From JBNKFQ01 sp050289385 (lineage in GTDB: Bacteria; Pseudomonadota; Gammaproteobacteria; Pseudomonadales; Porticoccaceae): a DNA stretch of 23,743 nucleotides. The stretch spans positions 1-23,743 of the forward strand of contig JBNKFQ010000142.1 in the NCBI GenBank assembly GCA_050289385.1, given 5' to 3'. Positions 1 through 7,506 of this stretch are shown here, in pieces. The stretch's first letter is position 1. Each line of letters opens with the position of its first letter. The notes under the pieces are model-generated. The model made no database searches, had not been told where the DNA came from, and was given only the letters and a program-made list of their open reading frames with translations. A program made the position numbers and the translations under genes.

Positions 1-119
1 TTTAGAGGCCTGCTGAATCGCCAGGTAGACCACTTTTTTGGCCGAATCATCCGTGGGAAACAGCTTGCGTTTTTTGATCGCCTTGCGAATGACACTGTTC
101 AACGATTCAATCGCATTGG
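1..119 (-). pseudogene. IS256-family transposase, C-terminal remnant
   Basis: Read on the minus strand, these bases encode an uninterrupted peptide beginning ANAIESLNSVIRKAIKKRK and continuing with KLFPTDDSAKKVVYLAIQ. This is the highly conserved C-terminal part of IS256-family DDE transposases, including the N-A-I-E-S-L-N block around the catalytic Glu. The reading stops matching at about base 120, where the sequence changes to the left end of the neighbouring RAYT element, so the N-terminal two thirds are missing here. The true C-terminus lies beyond the left window edge. What is seen is a remnant, presumably inactive. That the RAYT element caused the break is an inference from the abrupt junction. 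Confidence 0.85.
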
Positions 120-208
120 CAATTCAAGGACACCCAAAATTTATTTTGACATCCTATCACACCACTTCTATGCTGTGATCCAATACACTCAAAGCCAAGG
201 ATTCGGCA

Positions 209-1258
209 ATGACACGTGCACGGAAGACTCTGATCTCTCTGGACGACACCCCATATTACCACTGCATTTCCCGCTGTGTGCGGCGCGCCTTTTTGTGTGG
301 CGAAGACCATTTCAGCGGCAACAGCTACGAACACCGGCGTGGATGGGTCGTTGAACGCCTCAAGTTGCTTTCATCTGTTTTTGCCATCGACATCGCCGCC
401 TATGCAGTCCTGAGCAATCACTATCATGTGGTACTCAGGGTAGACCGGCAAAAGGCTGCTCACTGGTCTGCATCCGAAGTTGTTGAACGCTGGCAACGGC
501 TCTTTTCCGGCCCCGAACTGATAAGGCGTTATCGAGACAACCCGCAGAATTTTTCTGCGCCCGAAAGAGCGGCTGTTGACAGTATTGTGGCCCTGTGGCG
601 GGAACGACTCAGCGACATCAGCTGGTTCATGCGGTGCCTGAACGAACATCTTGCGCGCAAAGCCAACCGGGAGGACCATTGCAAGGGCCGGTTCTGGGAG
701 GGCCGCTTTAAAAGTCAGGCGCTGCTGGACGATACCGCTCTGCTGACCTGCATGGCCTATGTGGATCTCAACCCGATACGGGCGGGTATTGCTACCACAC
801 CGGAACAGTCTGATTTCACTTCCCTGCAGGAGCGTCTTGGCATAGAGCCGGAAGTGCCAACCACACCGAACGAGAAAAATAACGAATTAGTCTCGACAAA
901 TCATGACGCCAAGCCTGCGCCCTTACTGGCGTTCACTGAGAGCCTGACAGCAAATACTCCGGATTCGGTCCTGCCATTTTGCTTTGCCGATTACCTGGAA
1001 CTGGTCGACTGGACCGGCAGGTCGATACTGGAACACAAGCGAGGAGCGATACCTGACAGCCTGCCTCCCATTTTGCAGCGGTTACGTATTGACACCACTC
1101 AATGGCTGAAGGCCAGCGCCAACCTGGAACAACAATTTGGCTACGCTGTGGGTCCGGAAGAAAAACTGCTGAAAGTCTGTGACCGACTCAAACAAAAGTG
1201 GTTACAGGGCATTGTAGCCTGTCGACAATTTTATCGGTCGTCGAAAGTCGTGACATAG
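209..1258 (+). CDS. REP-associated tyrosine transposase (RAYT, IS200-like Y1 family)
   Basis: This 349-residue protein belongs to the Y1/HUH single-strand transposase superfamily, which nicks DNA with a tyrosine nucleophile and often moves REP-type hairpins. The N-terminus has the typical opening with YYHCISRCVRRAFLC. The metal-binding HUH motif is in NHYHVVLRV near residue 70. The helix with GRFWEGRFKSQALL followed by CMAYVDLNPIRAG carries the probable catalytic Tyr. The C-terminal hundred or so residues are a family-specific extension with no recognised domain. The reading frame is complete and shows no frameshift, so it could be active. No RAYT-style GTAG/GGAG REP hairpins were recognised nearby. 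Confidence 0.9.
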   Translation: MTRARKTLISLDDTPYYHCISRCVRRAFLCGEDHFSGNSYEHRRGWVVERLKLLSSVFAIDIAAYAVLSNHYHVVLRVDRQKAAHWSASEVVERWQRLFSGPELIRRYRDNPQNFSAPERAAVDSIVALWRERLSDISWFMRCLNEHLARKANREDHCKGRFWEGRFKSQALLDDTALLTCMAYVDLNPIRAGIATTPEQSDFTSLQERLGIEPEVPTTPNEKNNELVSTNHDAKPAPLLAFTESLTANTPDSVLPFCFADYLELVDWTGRSILEHKRGAIPDSLPPILQRLRIDTTQWLKASANLEQQFGYAVGPEEKLLKVCDRLKQKWLQGIVACRQFYRSSKVVT

Positions 1259-1283
1259 AAAAACATAGTAACCACTCTGAAAG

Positions 1284-1304
1284 CCAAGCACCAATATAGC
1301 TTGG
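1284..1304. repeat. Hairpin near the right end of the RAYT element
   Basis: CCAAGC at 1284-1289 and GCTTGG at 1299-1304 form a perfect 6-bp stem with a 9-base loop, 26 bases after the transposase stop codon. IS200-type elements carry subterminal hairpins that their transposase recognises, and position and form fit that role. It could equally be a weak terminator, but no T-run follows. Confidence 0.35.
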
Positions 1305-1461
1305 AGGTGTCTGGACAATCGAAATAAGACTAAAACACTAAACCACCCCAAAAAGATTAATAGCATCTCACTAAAACCGACGAATTGCCTTTCATCCACC
1401 GTGGCACTGGACGACTTATTTTGTGCTTTTAATATCTGGATGTCCTCTATTTCGTTACTAC

Positions 1462-1845
1462 GCGGCGATACTGGCAGTACAACGGGAAACTGAATCAAAC
1501 CGGGTTTCGGTGGCCTGCCCGCTCAGTCGCCGTTGGGCACGCACGTTGTCCGATGAATTCAAACGCGGCGAATGCCATGCCGGGCGTTACGAAACCTCTA
1601 TTATGCTCGCCGCTCACCCCGACGGCGTAAAACAAAAGGTGCAAAATGATCTGCCCGAAGTGCCGGTCAGTTTGTCGGACAAATTGCGTGCCGGTATTAC
1701 AGATTTTAAAGGTATGGGTATGGATAACGCCTATGCTGGCGCACCGGCATTGGCTACTGCTGACGAAGGTGAGGTAATGCTGGACAAGTTGGCAACTATG
1801 ATTACAACAGAGGTGCTGGAATCGGTGCACTTTGACGCCAAATAA
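1462..1845 (+). pseudogene. Creatininase-family amidohydrolase, C-terminal fragment
   Basis: The frame encodes a C-terminal creatininase-fold segment. It has VSVACPLSRRWARTLSDEF, then the family signature HAGRYETS, whose His and Glu belong to the metal site. A typical tail follows with VPVSLSDKLRAGITDF and DNAYAGAPALATADEG. Intact family members are about 250 residues, and only roughly the last 125 are present. The N-terminal half, with the other metal ligands, is absent, and no ribosome-binding site or plausible start precedes the conserved part. The fragment begins a few bases to the right of the inferred RAYT right end, so insertion or deletion by that element probably removed the front. 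The exact 5' limit is an estimate. Confidence 0.75.
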
Positions 1846-2130
1846 ACATTTGGCTGTTTTGTTCGTTCCCTTTTGTTTCCTGCGAGTGAAGTGCATGAAA
1901 ATCTGTCCTGTCAGGCGTTGAAATCATTTATTTACCCAGATTCTCTTTCACATGACTAACTTTTAATGGCTCTATTACACCTGACGTTTCAAGCACATTT
2001 ATTTGTTCCGAGAATTTCCAGGTATCCATTAATTCCTATCTGGACGGCCACTTGAATTTTCGCGCATAAATATGTATATCGTGAATACAGTACTAAATGT
2101 GGCACCAAAGGCGCATACTTCGTTAACTTA
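1846..2130. other. Intergenic stretch without recognisable gene
   Basis: No coding sequence, RNA gene or clear terminator is recognised in these 285 AT-rich bases. A short segment at 2010-2022 (GAGAATTTCCAGG) resembles GGGAATTCCCAGG at 3262-3274 and may be part of a decayed repeat. Confidence 0.4.
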
Positions 2131-2634
2131 TTACGCATTCTCACGCTCGGTTTTATCTAGCAACACAAGAACTTTTTCAGCAAAAAGCTCAAGACTTAGA
2201 TCCAATGTCCAAATCTTCTTCTTATTCACTCCCTTTAGCTGAATGGACACTTTCACATCGTCTTTTAAAAGGTTCCGGGGGAATATTGACTTAGTGACAA
2301 TATCAGCGTGAATAATTTTGTCACATACATCCTTGATCGTCGCAGAGCGAACTATAAACTCGTCATCCTCATAATAGCCAACAGCCATAGACTCCATTGG
2401 AATAAGCTCATTATTAATAAGCCCTTGATACAAATTAATTCGGATTGCTACGGCAAGCTGTAACAAATGGCTGGATAGCAAGCTATGCATTACCGATTTT
2501 GTTTCTTTGGAAGGATTGGAGTAAGTCGAAGCACTAAAAATGGTGCTACTCGTTTGGTCCAGCCCGTGACACAACAAACACAATCGTCTTATTTCACCAA
2601 AATCTTGCTTGTGTTTCCCTAAAACATCTTCCAT
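2131..2634 (-). CDS. Hypothetical protein with HEPN-like helix motif
   Basis: This is a 167-residue soluble protein that I cannot assign to a named family. Visible features are a helical middle (LLQLAVAIRINLYQ, residues 57-70), the segment VCDKIIHAD at about 103-111, and a C-terminal part with KKIWTLDLSLELFAEKV. The K-I-I-H-A pattern recalls the helix of HEPN-type proteins, but the canonical RX4-6H motif is absent, so a nuclease role is speculative. The start is supported by GAAGGAG ending 4 bases before the ATG. It is the last of three minus-strand genes in an AT-rich patch, 109 bases behind the PIN-domain gene. No signal peptide or membrane segment is visible. Confidence 0.6.
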   Translation of the reverse strand: MEDVLGKHKQDFGEIRRLCLLCHGLDQTSSTIFSASTYSNPSKETKSVMHSLLSSHLLQLAVAIRINLYQGLINNELIPMESMAVGYYEDDEFIVRSATIKDVCDKIIHADIVTKSIFPRNLLKDDVKVSIQLKGVNKKKIWTLDLSLELFAEKVLVLLDKTERENA

Positions 2635-2743
2635 AACACTCCTTCAAATGCATAATATTTCAACACAGGTCCGCCAAAGCAAAATATTTGACGCTTCGAC
2701 TGACCATAAGGCAGCCTTTGTCTGATTGATTTTTCAAGGCAAT

Positions 2744-3238
2744 TCAAGGCTCGGCCTCTTCTAAAAAATACCATGTGCGAATACCTTCTTTTTTAGCGAC
2801 GGCAGCCAAATTTTTATCACCTGTTACCAAGATAGTTTTGGAATCACCCACCATTCTTGAAAAAAAACCCTGCTTCACACTGATTATTTGAAATACGTCC
2901 GATAAGTCTAATGAGGTTTCATCCACCAATCTATGGACTTCTTTTATAATCATTGGTGATTGAAAGTTTACATCATTAATTCGCCTTGTTGTTGCGCCAA
3001 ACCAAGTAGTTAAGCTAAATGCTGCTTTAAGATACTGCTCTTTTGTTATCTCTTTTCTATACATCCACTTAACCTTCAAGACTCCAAGTGCCTCATAAAA
3101 GCAAAATGGTGTGGCGTAATTTGTAGCTTCATTTGCAAAATACGAACGAACAACTTCACTACCATTTTCATTCGTATGTAATTTGACCAGTGCGGATGAG
3201 TCAAAACAATTTGCCCTACAAGATTTACGCTCACTCAT
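2744..3238 (-). CDS. PIN-domain ribonuclease (VapC-like), no adjacent antitoxin seen
   Basis: The 164-residue protein has the PIN layout of acidic metal-binding residues. These are D13 in CFDSSALVKL, E49 in CFYEALGVLK, D111 and D114 in SLDLSDVFQI, and D141 in LVTGDKNLAAVAK. The single domain spans the whole protein, the usual size for VapC toxins and stand-alone PIN RNases, which cleave single-stranded RNA or tRNA with Mg or Mn. No small antitoxin gene (AbrB, RHH or Phd type) is recognised on either side. The upstream neighbour is a 249-residue unknown and the downstream one a 167-residue unknown. The ribosome-binding site before the ATG is weak. It may be an orphan toxin, or its partner may be one of these larger neighbours. 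Confidence 0.8.
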   Translation of the reverse strand: MSERKSCRANCFDSSALVKLHTNENGSEVVRSYFANEATNYATPFCFYEALGVLKVKWMYRKEITKEQYLKAAFSLTTWFGATTRRINDVNFQSPMIIKEVHRLVDETSLDLSDVFQIISVKQGFFSRMVGDSKTILVTGDKNLAAVAKKEGIRTWYFLEEAEP

Positions 3239-3351
3239 ATCGTAGCTCTGACAACATTCAAGGGAATTCCCAGGACAGTTTACCTATTTCTCAAATTTTA
3301 TATACATTCTTTTTAATTAAGCAAACTGCTCCCAAAACTCTTTGTTATGCA

Positions 3352-4101
3352 TCATTTTTTCGCCTGCTCGTTAAAGTATTGTAATATTTTAATTTGAACA
3401 GATATTATCTGCTCTGTCATTGTATAGAATGAGACCAAATCGTTCGGATGATACAGCTCTTCGCCTTTTTTAAACGAAAAGGAATACCCAAGGCTTGTAC
3501 CAAGGGCCGAAAATTCAATATCGCGGATAGCAACAAAGTTGGAATGCATAGAATTTCTTATATCCCATGCAAAATCCAGTATTCTCTTATCCAAGTTATC
3601 TATTATTCCATGCTGAAAAAGTGAATCTCGAATGAACTGCATTTCGAATATTTTTCGATCATAGTATCGAAGCAAGTCTTCTTTAACCTTTTTCGATTTC
3701 CCACCAGATTTTTTATCCCAATTTTCTTCGATTATGGATTTCTTTTTATCGATTCTGTCTTTTAGAATATTTGATAATTGATCATTTTCAGAAACGAGAT
3801 TGTTCGTACTCTGCTCATATGAATTGATAATATCCAAAAAAGACTGGATCGCAATTTTTCCTATATAGAACCCTGCCTGCTCTTCACTGAGTTCTTTATA
3901 AGAATCTATGGTATCTAATAGATTTTTAATTAAGAATGTTCCGTAAATACAATCTGAACGGACTGAACCTGCCCATTCCTTTTCATTTCTGGGATTTCGC
4001 ATCTCGAGAAATTGTTTCATAAACAAGGCCTCCTTATTGAGCAGGCCACCCAGAGCAGTCAAATTCTCTTTATTAATCCTTAAAAATTTATCTGACAGCA
4101 T
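3352..4101 (-). CDS. Hypothetical helical protein with RNxMH motif
   Basis: This 249-residue protein belongs to no family I recognise. It is largely helical and charged, with a lysine-rich linker around 117-145 (DKKKSIIEENWDKK). The segment FAWDIRNSMHSNF (about 177-189) contains R182-N-S-M-H186. This resembles the RNxxxH helix of HEPN ribonucleases, but with three rather than four to six residues between Arg and His. The first gene of the AT-rich minus-strand trio, it is followed after 113 bases by the PIN-domain gene. Two operator-like dyads lie 41-80 bases upstream of its ATG. No membrane segment or signal peptide is visible. A defence or RNA-processing role is only an inference from motif and neighbour. 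Confidence 0.6.
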   Translation of the reverse strand: MLSDKFLRINKENLTALGGLLNKEALFMKQFLEMRNPRNEKEWAGSVRSDCIYGTFLIKNLLDTIDSYKELSEEQAGFYIGKIAIQSFLDIINSYEQSTNNLVSENDQLSNILKDRIDKKKSIIEENWDKKSGGKSKKVKEDLLRYYDRKIFEMQFIRDSLFQHGIIDNLDKRILDFAWDIRNSMHSNFVAIRDIEFSALGTSLGYSFSFKKGEELYHPNDLVSFYTMTEQIISVQIKILQYFNEQAKK

Positions 4102-4141
4102 ATTGTCTTTACCAGATTAGGAAAGATAACGCTTATTATGT

Positions 4142-4181
4142 AGACCGGTCTCAATAATCTGCATCGATGAGACCCGTCTCA
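4142..4181. promoter_or_regulatory. Tandem TetR-style operator dyads
   Basis: AGACCGGTCTCA at 4142-4153 contains the perfect palindrome AGACCGGTCT, and AGACCCGTCTCA at 4170-4181 repeats it with one change, 28 bases start to start. AGACC..GGTCT half-sites are typical of several TetR-family operators such as NemR-type sites. The pair lies just upstream of the 249-residue gene at 4101, where a promoter would be expected. No TetR gene is present in the window, so the regulator is either elsewhere or lost. Confidence 0.4.
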
Positions 4182-4325
4182 GTTAAGTGACAATTTTGAA
4201 ATAAATACGGAAGGTGTCTGTCTATCATCCTTTTTCATTATGGCTTATCACTTCCCTGACTTGTTGGTTACAGGCCTATATTACTCAAACTTGTGGTCCG
4301 GTCAATGTTAAACAGAACCGGGCGC

Positions 4326-4342
4326 CGGCAGGCATGCCGCCG
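4326..4342. repeat. GC-rich imperfect palindrome downstream of DUF6702 gene
   Basis: CGGCAGGCATGCCGCCG is an imperfect palindrome centred on GGCATGCC, about 40 bases beyond the stop codon of the minus-strand DUF6702 gene, in a spacer of 281 bases with no gene. It could be a REP-like unit or a weak terminator stem. No T-run follows on the minus strand. Confidence 0.25.
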
Positions 4343-4382
4343 CAGGCAACTTGAGAAAGGCGTATACGAATGGGAATGAAGC

Positions 4383-4880
4383 TTACAGCGCTATTTCCTG
4401 AACCGGAGTATCTTCAGTAAAAGTCATACGCTGGGTGTCGGAACCCTTGCTGATTAGCACGGTATTGATCTGTTGGCTATGGCCAACGTTGTTTAAAACG
4501 GCATTCTTGAGCCCCACGCGATCGACGCCAGCGAGGTCCACTTCGAAATAAAGCCACGCATTCTTGTAAGTGATCTCCATACCCAACCACACCAGTTCAA
4601 GACGATGCTTGGAATCGTCACCGACACGAGTAACTCGAAACGTTTGCCATAAATATTCAAGAACCCGGCGCTCGATATCGGCCGTTCCCTCCAGATTGAC
4701 CACTTCACCCGGCTTTGCCAGAGCAGTTTCCAGTTGCTCTGGCAATACACCGAGTGCCACCTCCAACACACCGCGATCACTGTTAACAGCCACTTTGGCC
4801 AAACTGCGGTGGTAAGGGTGAGCCCAGCACGCTGGCGCAGAAAGGCACAGCACCAGGCCCCACAGCAGCGTGCGTCGCAT
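4383..4880 (-). CDS. DUF6702 family secreted protein
   Basis: The 165-residue product starts with a Sec signal peptide (RRTLLWGLVLCLSAPACWA), with cleavage likely after C-W-A and mature HPYHRSLAKV. The remaining small domain matches DUF6702: SDRGVLEVALGVLPEQLE, then AWLYFEVDLAG and a C-terminal NNVGHSQQINTVLI. Its molecular function is unknown. The ATG overlaps the TGA of the upstream M1 peptidase gene (TGATG), and the Shine-Dalgarno AAGGAGG lies inside that gene's end, so translation is coupled. A longer reading with an upstream start is open but would bury the signal peptide, so this start was chosen. The pairing suggests an envelope protein working with, or anchored to, the peptidase. Confidence 0.8.
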   Translation of the reverse strand: MRRTLLWGLVLCLSAPACWAHPYHRSLAKVAVNSDRGVLEVALGVLPEQLETALAKPGEVVNLEGTADIERRVLEYLWQTFRVTRVGDDSKHRLELVWLGMEITYKNAWLYFEVDLAGVDRVGLKNAVLNNVGHSQQINTVLISKGSDTQRMTFTEDTPVQEIAL

Positions 4881-7252
4881 CACTGCTCGCTCTCCTCCTT
4901 GATGCCTTCTTCGGTCATGCGCAGCATGTGATTGGGCTTCTCTTTTTTCTTGAACAACTGAAAGCGGGATTTGACCGGCTGCATGGGCCACGCGTTGTTG
5001 CTGATGTCAGTGTCTGCCGTTTCCCGGTAGGGGTCGAACTCGATACCGCGAATTTCCTGATCGGCAATGATCAATTTGCTCACCGCTTCGGCGTTGCGCC
5101 GCCATATCTCCGCCGGAATCACAAATTGCTCCACGCTGTTGTCGGCGTAGGTAATTTTCAGAGGCAACGGTGTTACCAGGCCACCGATGTTGCGAAAGTT
5201 CACAGTGTAAAAATACTTGTCCTCTTGCAACAGGGCTTTTTCGCGATCTTCCAGATCCTTGAGAAGATTCTCGTACTGTTTGCGGTCGTAGGGAGTTACC
5301 GCGTACTTGTCAAAGTCGTTGTAAAAGTCCTTCAGTTCCGGGTAACGGTCCACTCGCATCTCAACACCCTTGTTTCGCTGCTCTGTGAGAGTGCGCGGGC
5401 GTTCACCGTCCAGCTCTTTAAGGCGAGGCTTATCCTTGTCGGGGTCACGGCTGTCAAGACGGTAGAGAGATATCTTTTCAATAGCAACGTCAACGTGGTC
5501 AGTACCGTAGAACCAACCGCGCCAGAACCAGTCCAGATCTATTCCCGAAGCGTCCTCCATAGTGCGGAAAAAGTCACTCGGCGTTGGTCGTTTGAACTTC
5601 CAGCGCCGGGCGTACTCGCGAAAAGCGTGGTCAAACAGCTCGCGACCGAGGATGCTCTCGCGCAAAATATTGAGAGCCGTAGCCGGTTTGCCATAGGCGT
5701 TGTTGCTGAACTGCAGAATCGATTCCGAGTTGGTCATAATCGGAACCTGATTTGCACTGGTCATATACTCTGCCATGGTGCGCGGTTCGCCTCGCCGCGC
5801 TGGATAATCAGGCTCCCAGGTGCGCTCAGAGAGAAACTGCAAAAAGGAGTTGAGTCCTTCGTCCATCCAGGTCCACTGGCGCTCGTCGGAATTGACGATC
5901 ATCGGAAAATAATTGTGACCTACCTCGTGAATAACTACCGAGATCAGACCGTATTTGCTGCGATCCCACACCGCGTCTTCGACAAAGGGGGAGCCCCAAT
6001 AGGTATCATCTTTGTAGGGTCGTGGCCGGTTAAAGCTGATCATCGGATATTCCATACCACCCGCGACCGGCCCGTTTACCGAAATAGCGACGGGGTAAGG
6101 GTAGTCAAAAGTGTAACTGGAATAGGTTTCGATGGTGTGAGCAATGGCCGCAGTGGAGTACTTACTCCATAGTTTTTCTACCTCACCGGGGTAGTAAGAC
6201 ATCGCCATCACAGTGCGGCCGCCACTCTCGACACCCATCGCATCCCATACGAACTTGCGCGACGAAGCCCACGCAAAATCACGCACGTTGTCAGCCTTGA
6301 ATACCCAGGTCTTGCGCTTGTTCGATTTGCTCGCTTCGTTTTTCAGCGCTTCCTCAGGGGTAACGATAAATACCGGGCGATCAGAATTTTTGGCCCGTGT
6401 GAAACGACGGCGTTGCTGGTCTGTAAGCACCTCACTGGCGTTCTGCAATTCACCGCTGGAAGCGACAATGTGATCAGCAGGAGCAGTAATACTGACTTCA
6501 TAATCACCCAGCTCCAGCGTGAATTCGCCACGGCCAAGAAATTGCTTGTGATTCCAGCCATCGTAGTCCGTGTAAGCAGCGAGGCGCGGAAACCATTGGG
6601 AAATCACGTAGAGATAATTACCATCCTTTTCGAAATACTCATAACCGCCGCGCGCCGTGATTTTATTGAGGTTGAGAACATTGTGGCTCCAGTCCATCTG
6701 GAGTACAAAACTTTCACCGGCCTTCAGCGGCTTCGGCAGGTCGACACGCATCATGGTTTTGACGACTTTATGAGGTAACGGCTTGCCACGGCTATCTACC
6801 ACCCTGCTAATATTAAACCCGCCGTCGAAGCGCTGGCGCTCCAGCAACTCTCCAAAGTCTTTGTAGGACAACTTGTCAAAATTGGGCGCTGTCGCCGTCA
6901 GCACATCATCGGAGTCGGGCCGAAAACGGTTTTGATCCATCTGCAGCCACAGGTATTTGAGTTGATGCGGAGAACGGTTGTGATAGGTAATACGCGCCTT
7001 GCCACTGAGGCGCTGGCGTTCATCATCAAGGTTGATCTGAATGCGGTAATCCACCCGCTGCTGCCAGTACCCGGGCCCGGGAGCGCCGCTGGCGGTGCGA
7101 GCGTTACCGGGAGTAGGCAGTTCCTGCCCAAGCTGGGAAAATTTGGCGGCACCGCTACCGGCGGCAGTACCTGAGCCACCTTCTGATGCTACACAGACCA
7201 GCGAAGCAAAAACAAAAAAACCATTCAACAGAACTGAAAAAAGCCTGAACAT
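4880..7252 (-). CDS. M1 family zinc metallopeptidase (aminopeptidase N type), exported
   Basis: The protein has 790 residues from the chosen ATG. The zinc site is HEVGH (H442, E443, H446), with the third ligand E465 in WTWMDEGLN, exactly 18 residues after the second His, as in the M1 family. The substrate-binding GAMEN-equivalent is GGMEYP at 398-403. The N-terminus (MFRLFSVLLNGFFVFASLVC) is a signal peptide, so the enzyme acts in the periplasm or on the envelope, trimming N-terminal residues from peptides. An ATG 33 bases upstream is open, but only this ATG has GGGGAG at good spacing. The C-terminus beyond about 600 is family-specific. It is the first gene of a two-gene unit with DUF6702, and the start of the next gene overlaps its stop. 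Confidence 0.9.
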   Translation of the reverse strand: MFRLFSVLLNGFFVFASLVCVASEGGSGTAAGSGAAKFSQLGQELPTPGNARTASGAPGPGYWQQRVDYRIQINLDDERQRLSGKARITYHNRSPHQLKYLWLQMDQNRFRPDSDDVLTATAPNFDKLSYKDFGELLERQRFDGGFNISRVVDSRGKPLPHKVVKTMMRVDLPKPLKAGESFVLQMDWSHNVLNLNKITARGGYEYFEKDGNYLYVISQWFPRLAAYTDYDGWNHKQFLGRGEFTLELGDYEVSITAPADHIVASSGELQNASEVLTDQQRRRFTRAKNSDRPVFIVTPEEALKNEASKSNKRKTWVFKADNVRDFAWASSRKFVWDAMGVESGGRTVMAMSYYPGEVEKLWSKYSTAAIAHTIETYSSYTFDYPYPVAISVNGPVAGGMEYPMISFNRPRPYKDDTYWGSPFVEDAVWDRSKYGLISVVIHEVGHNYFPMIVNSDERQWTWMDEGLNSFLQFLSERTWEPDYPARRGEPRTMAEYMTSANQVPIMTNSESILQFSNNAYGKPATALNILRESILGRELFDHAFREYARRWKFKRPTPSDFFRTMEDASGIDLDWFWRGWFYGTDHVDVAIEKISLYRLDSRDPDKDKPRLKELDGERPRTLTEQRNKGVEMRVDRYPELKDFYNDFDKYAVTPYDRKQYENLLKDLEDREKALLQEDKYFYTVNFRNIGGLVTPLPLKITYADNSVEQFVIPAEIWRRNAEAVSKLIIADQEIRGIEFDPYRETADTDISNNAWPMQPVKSRFQLFKKKEKPNHMLRMTEEGIKEESEQ

Positions 7253-7506
7253 CAGAAAAACTCCCCAAAAGCAAGAGATGGTCACAAAGCAATGAAATTA
7301 CATCGAGAGCCGATAACTTACTTGAACATAAGCCAAAATGCCAGTTTCAGAGGAGTTTTAGTTGTATTAACCTGGTTAATCCCGGAAATATTGTGCAGTA
7401 CGCTCGTCTAGTGGCTGGTAGCCATCAAATATCCAGCCAATAGGCATTTCCCTGAATTTAACAGGTTCAATTGATGCATTGCTCACCCCGCAAACACCAT
7501 TTACAG

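Larger units (their letters stand above)
127..1446. mobile_element. RAYT (IS200-like) transposable element, inferred limits
   Basis: The transposase gene is bracketed by short related ends. The left end is AGGACACCCA at 127-136 and the right end is TGGATGTCCT at 1437-1446, which matches the reverse complement of the left end at 9 of 10 bases. A subterminal hairpin lies between gene and right end at 1284-1304. An alternative, poorer right end (GGTGTC) occurs near 1306-1311. On the left the element abuts an IS256 remnant, and on the right a truncated creatininase gene. The ends were found by eye, so the limits are approximate. Confidence 0.45.

Noticed and set aside
4880..4991. Extended N-terminus for the DUF6702 protein
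   Set aside because: It would overlap the peptidase gene by about 110 bases and hide a clear signal peptide; the TGATG start is better.
7376..7447. Short minus-strand frame MPIGWIFDGYQPLDERTAQY behind the DapA-fold gene
   Set aside because: It reads like protein but is only 23 codons, has poor ribosome-binding spacing and no recognised family; could be a remnant, too weak to annotate.
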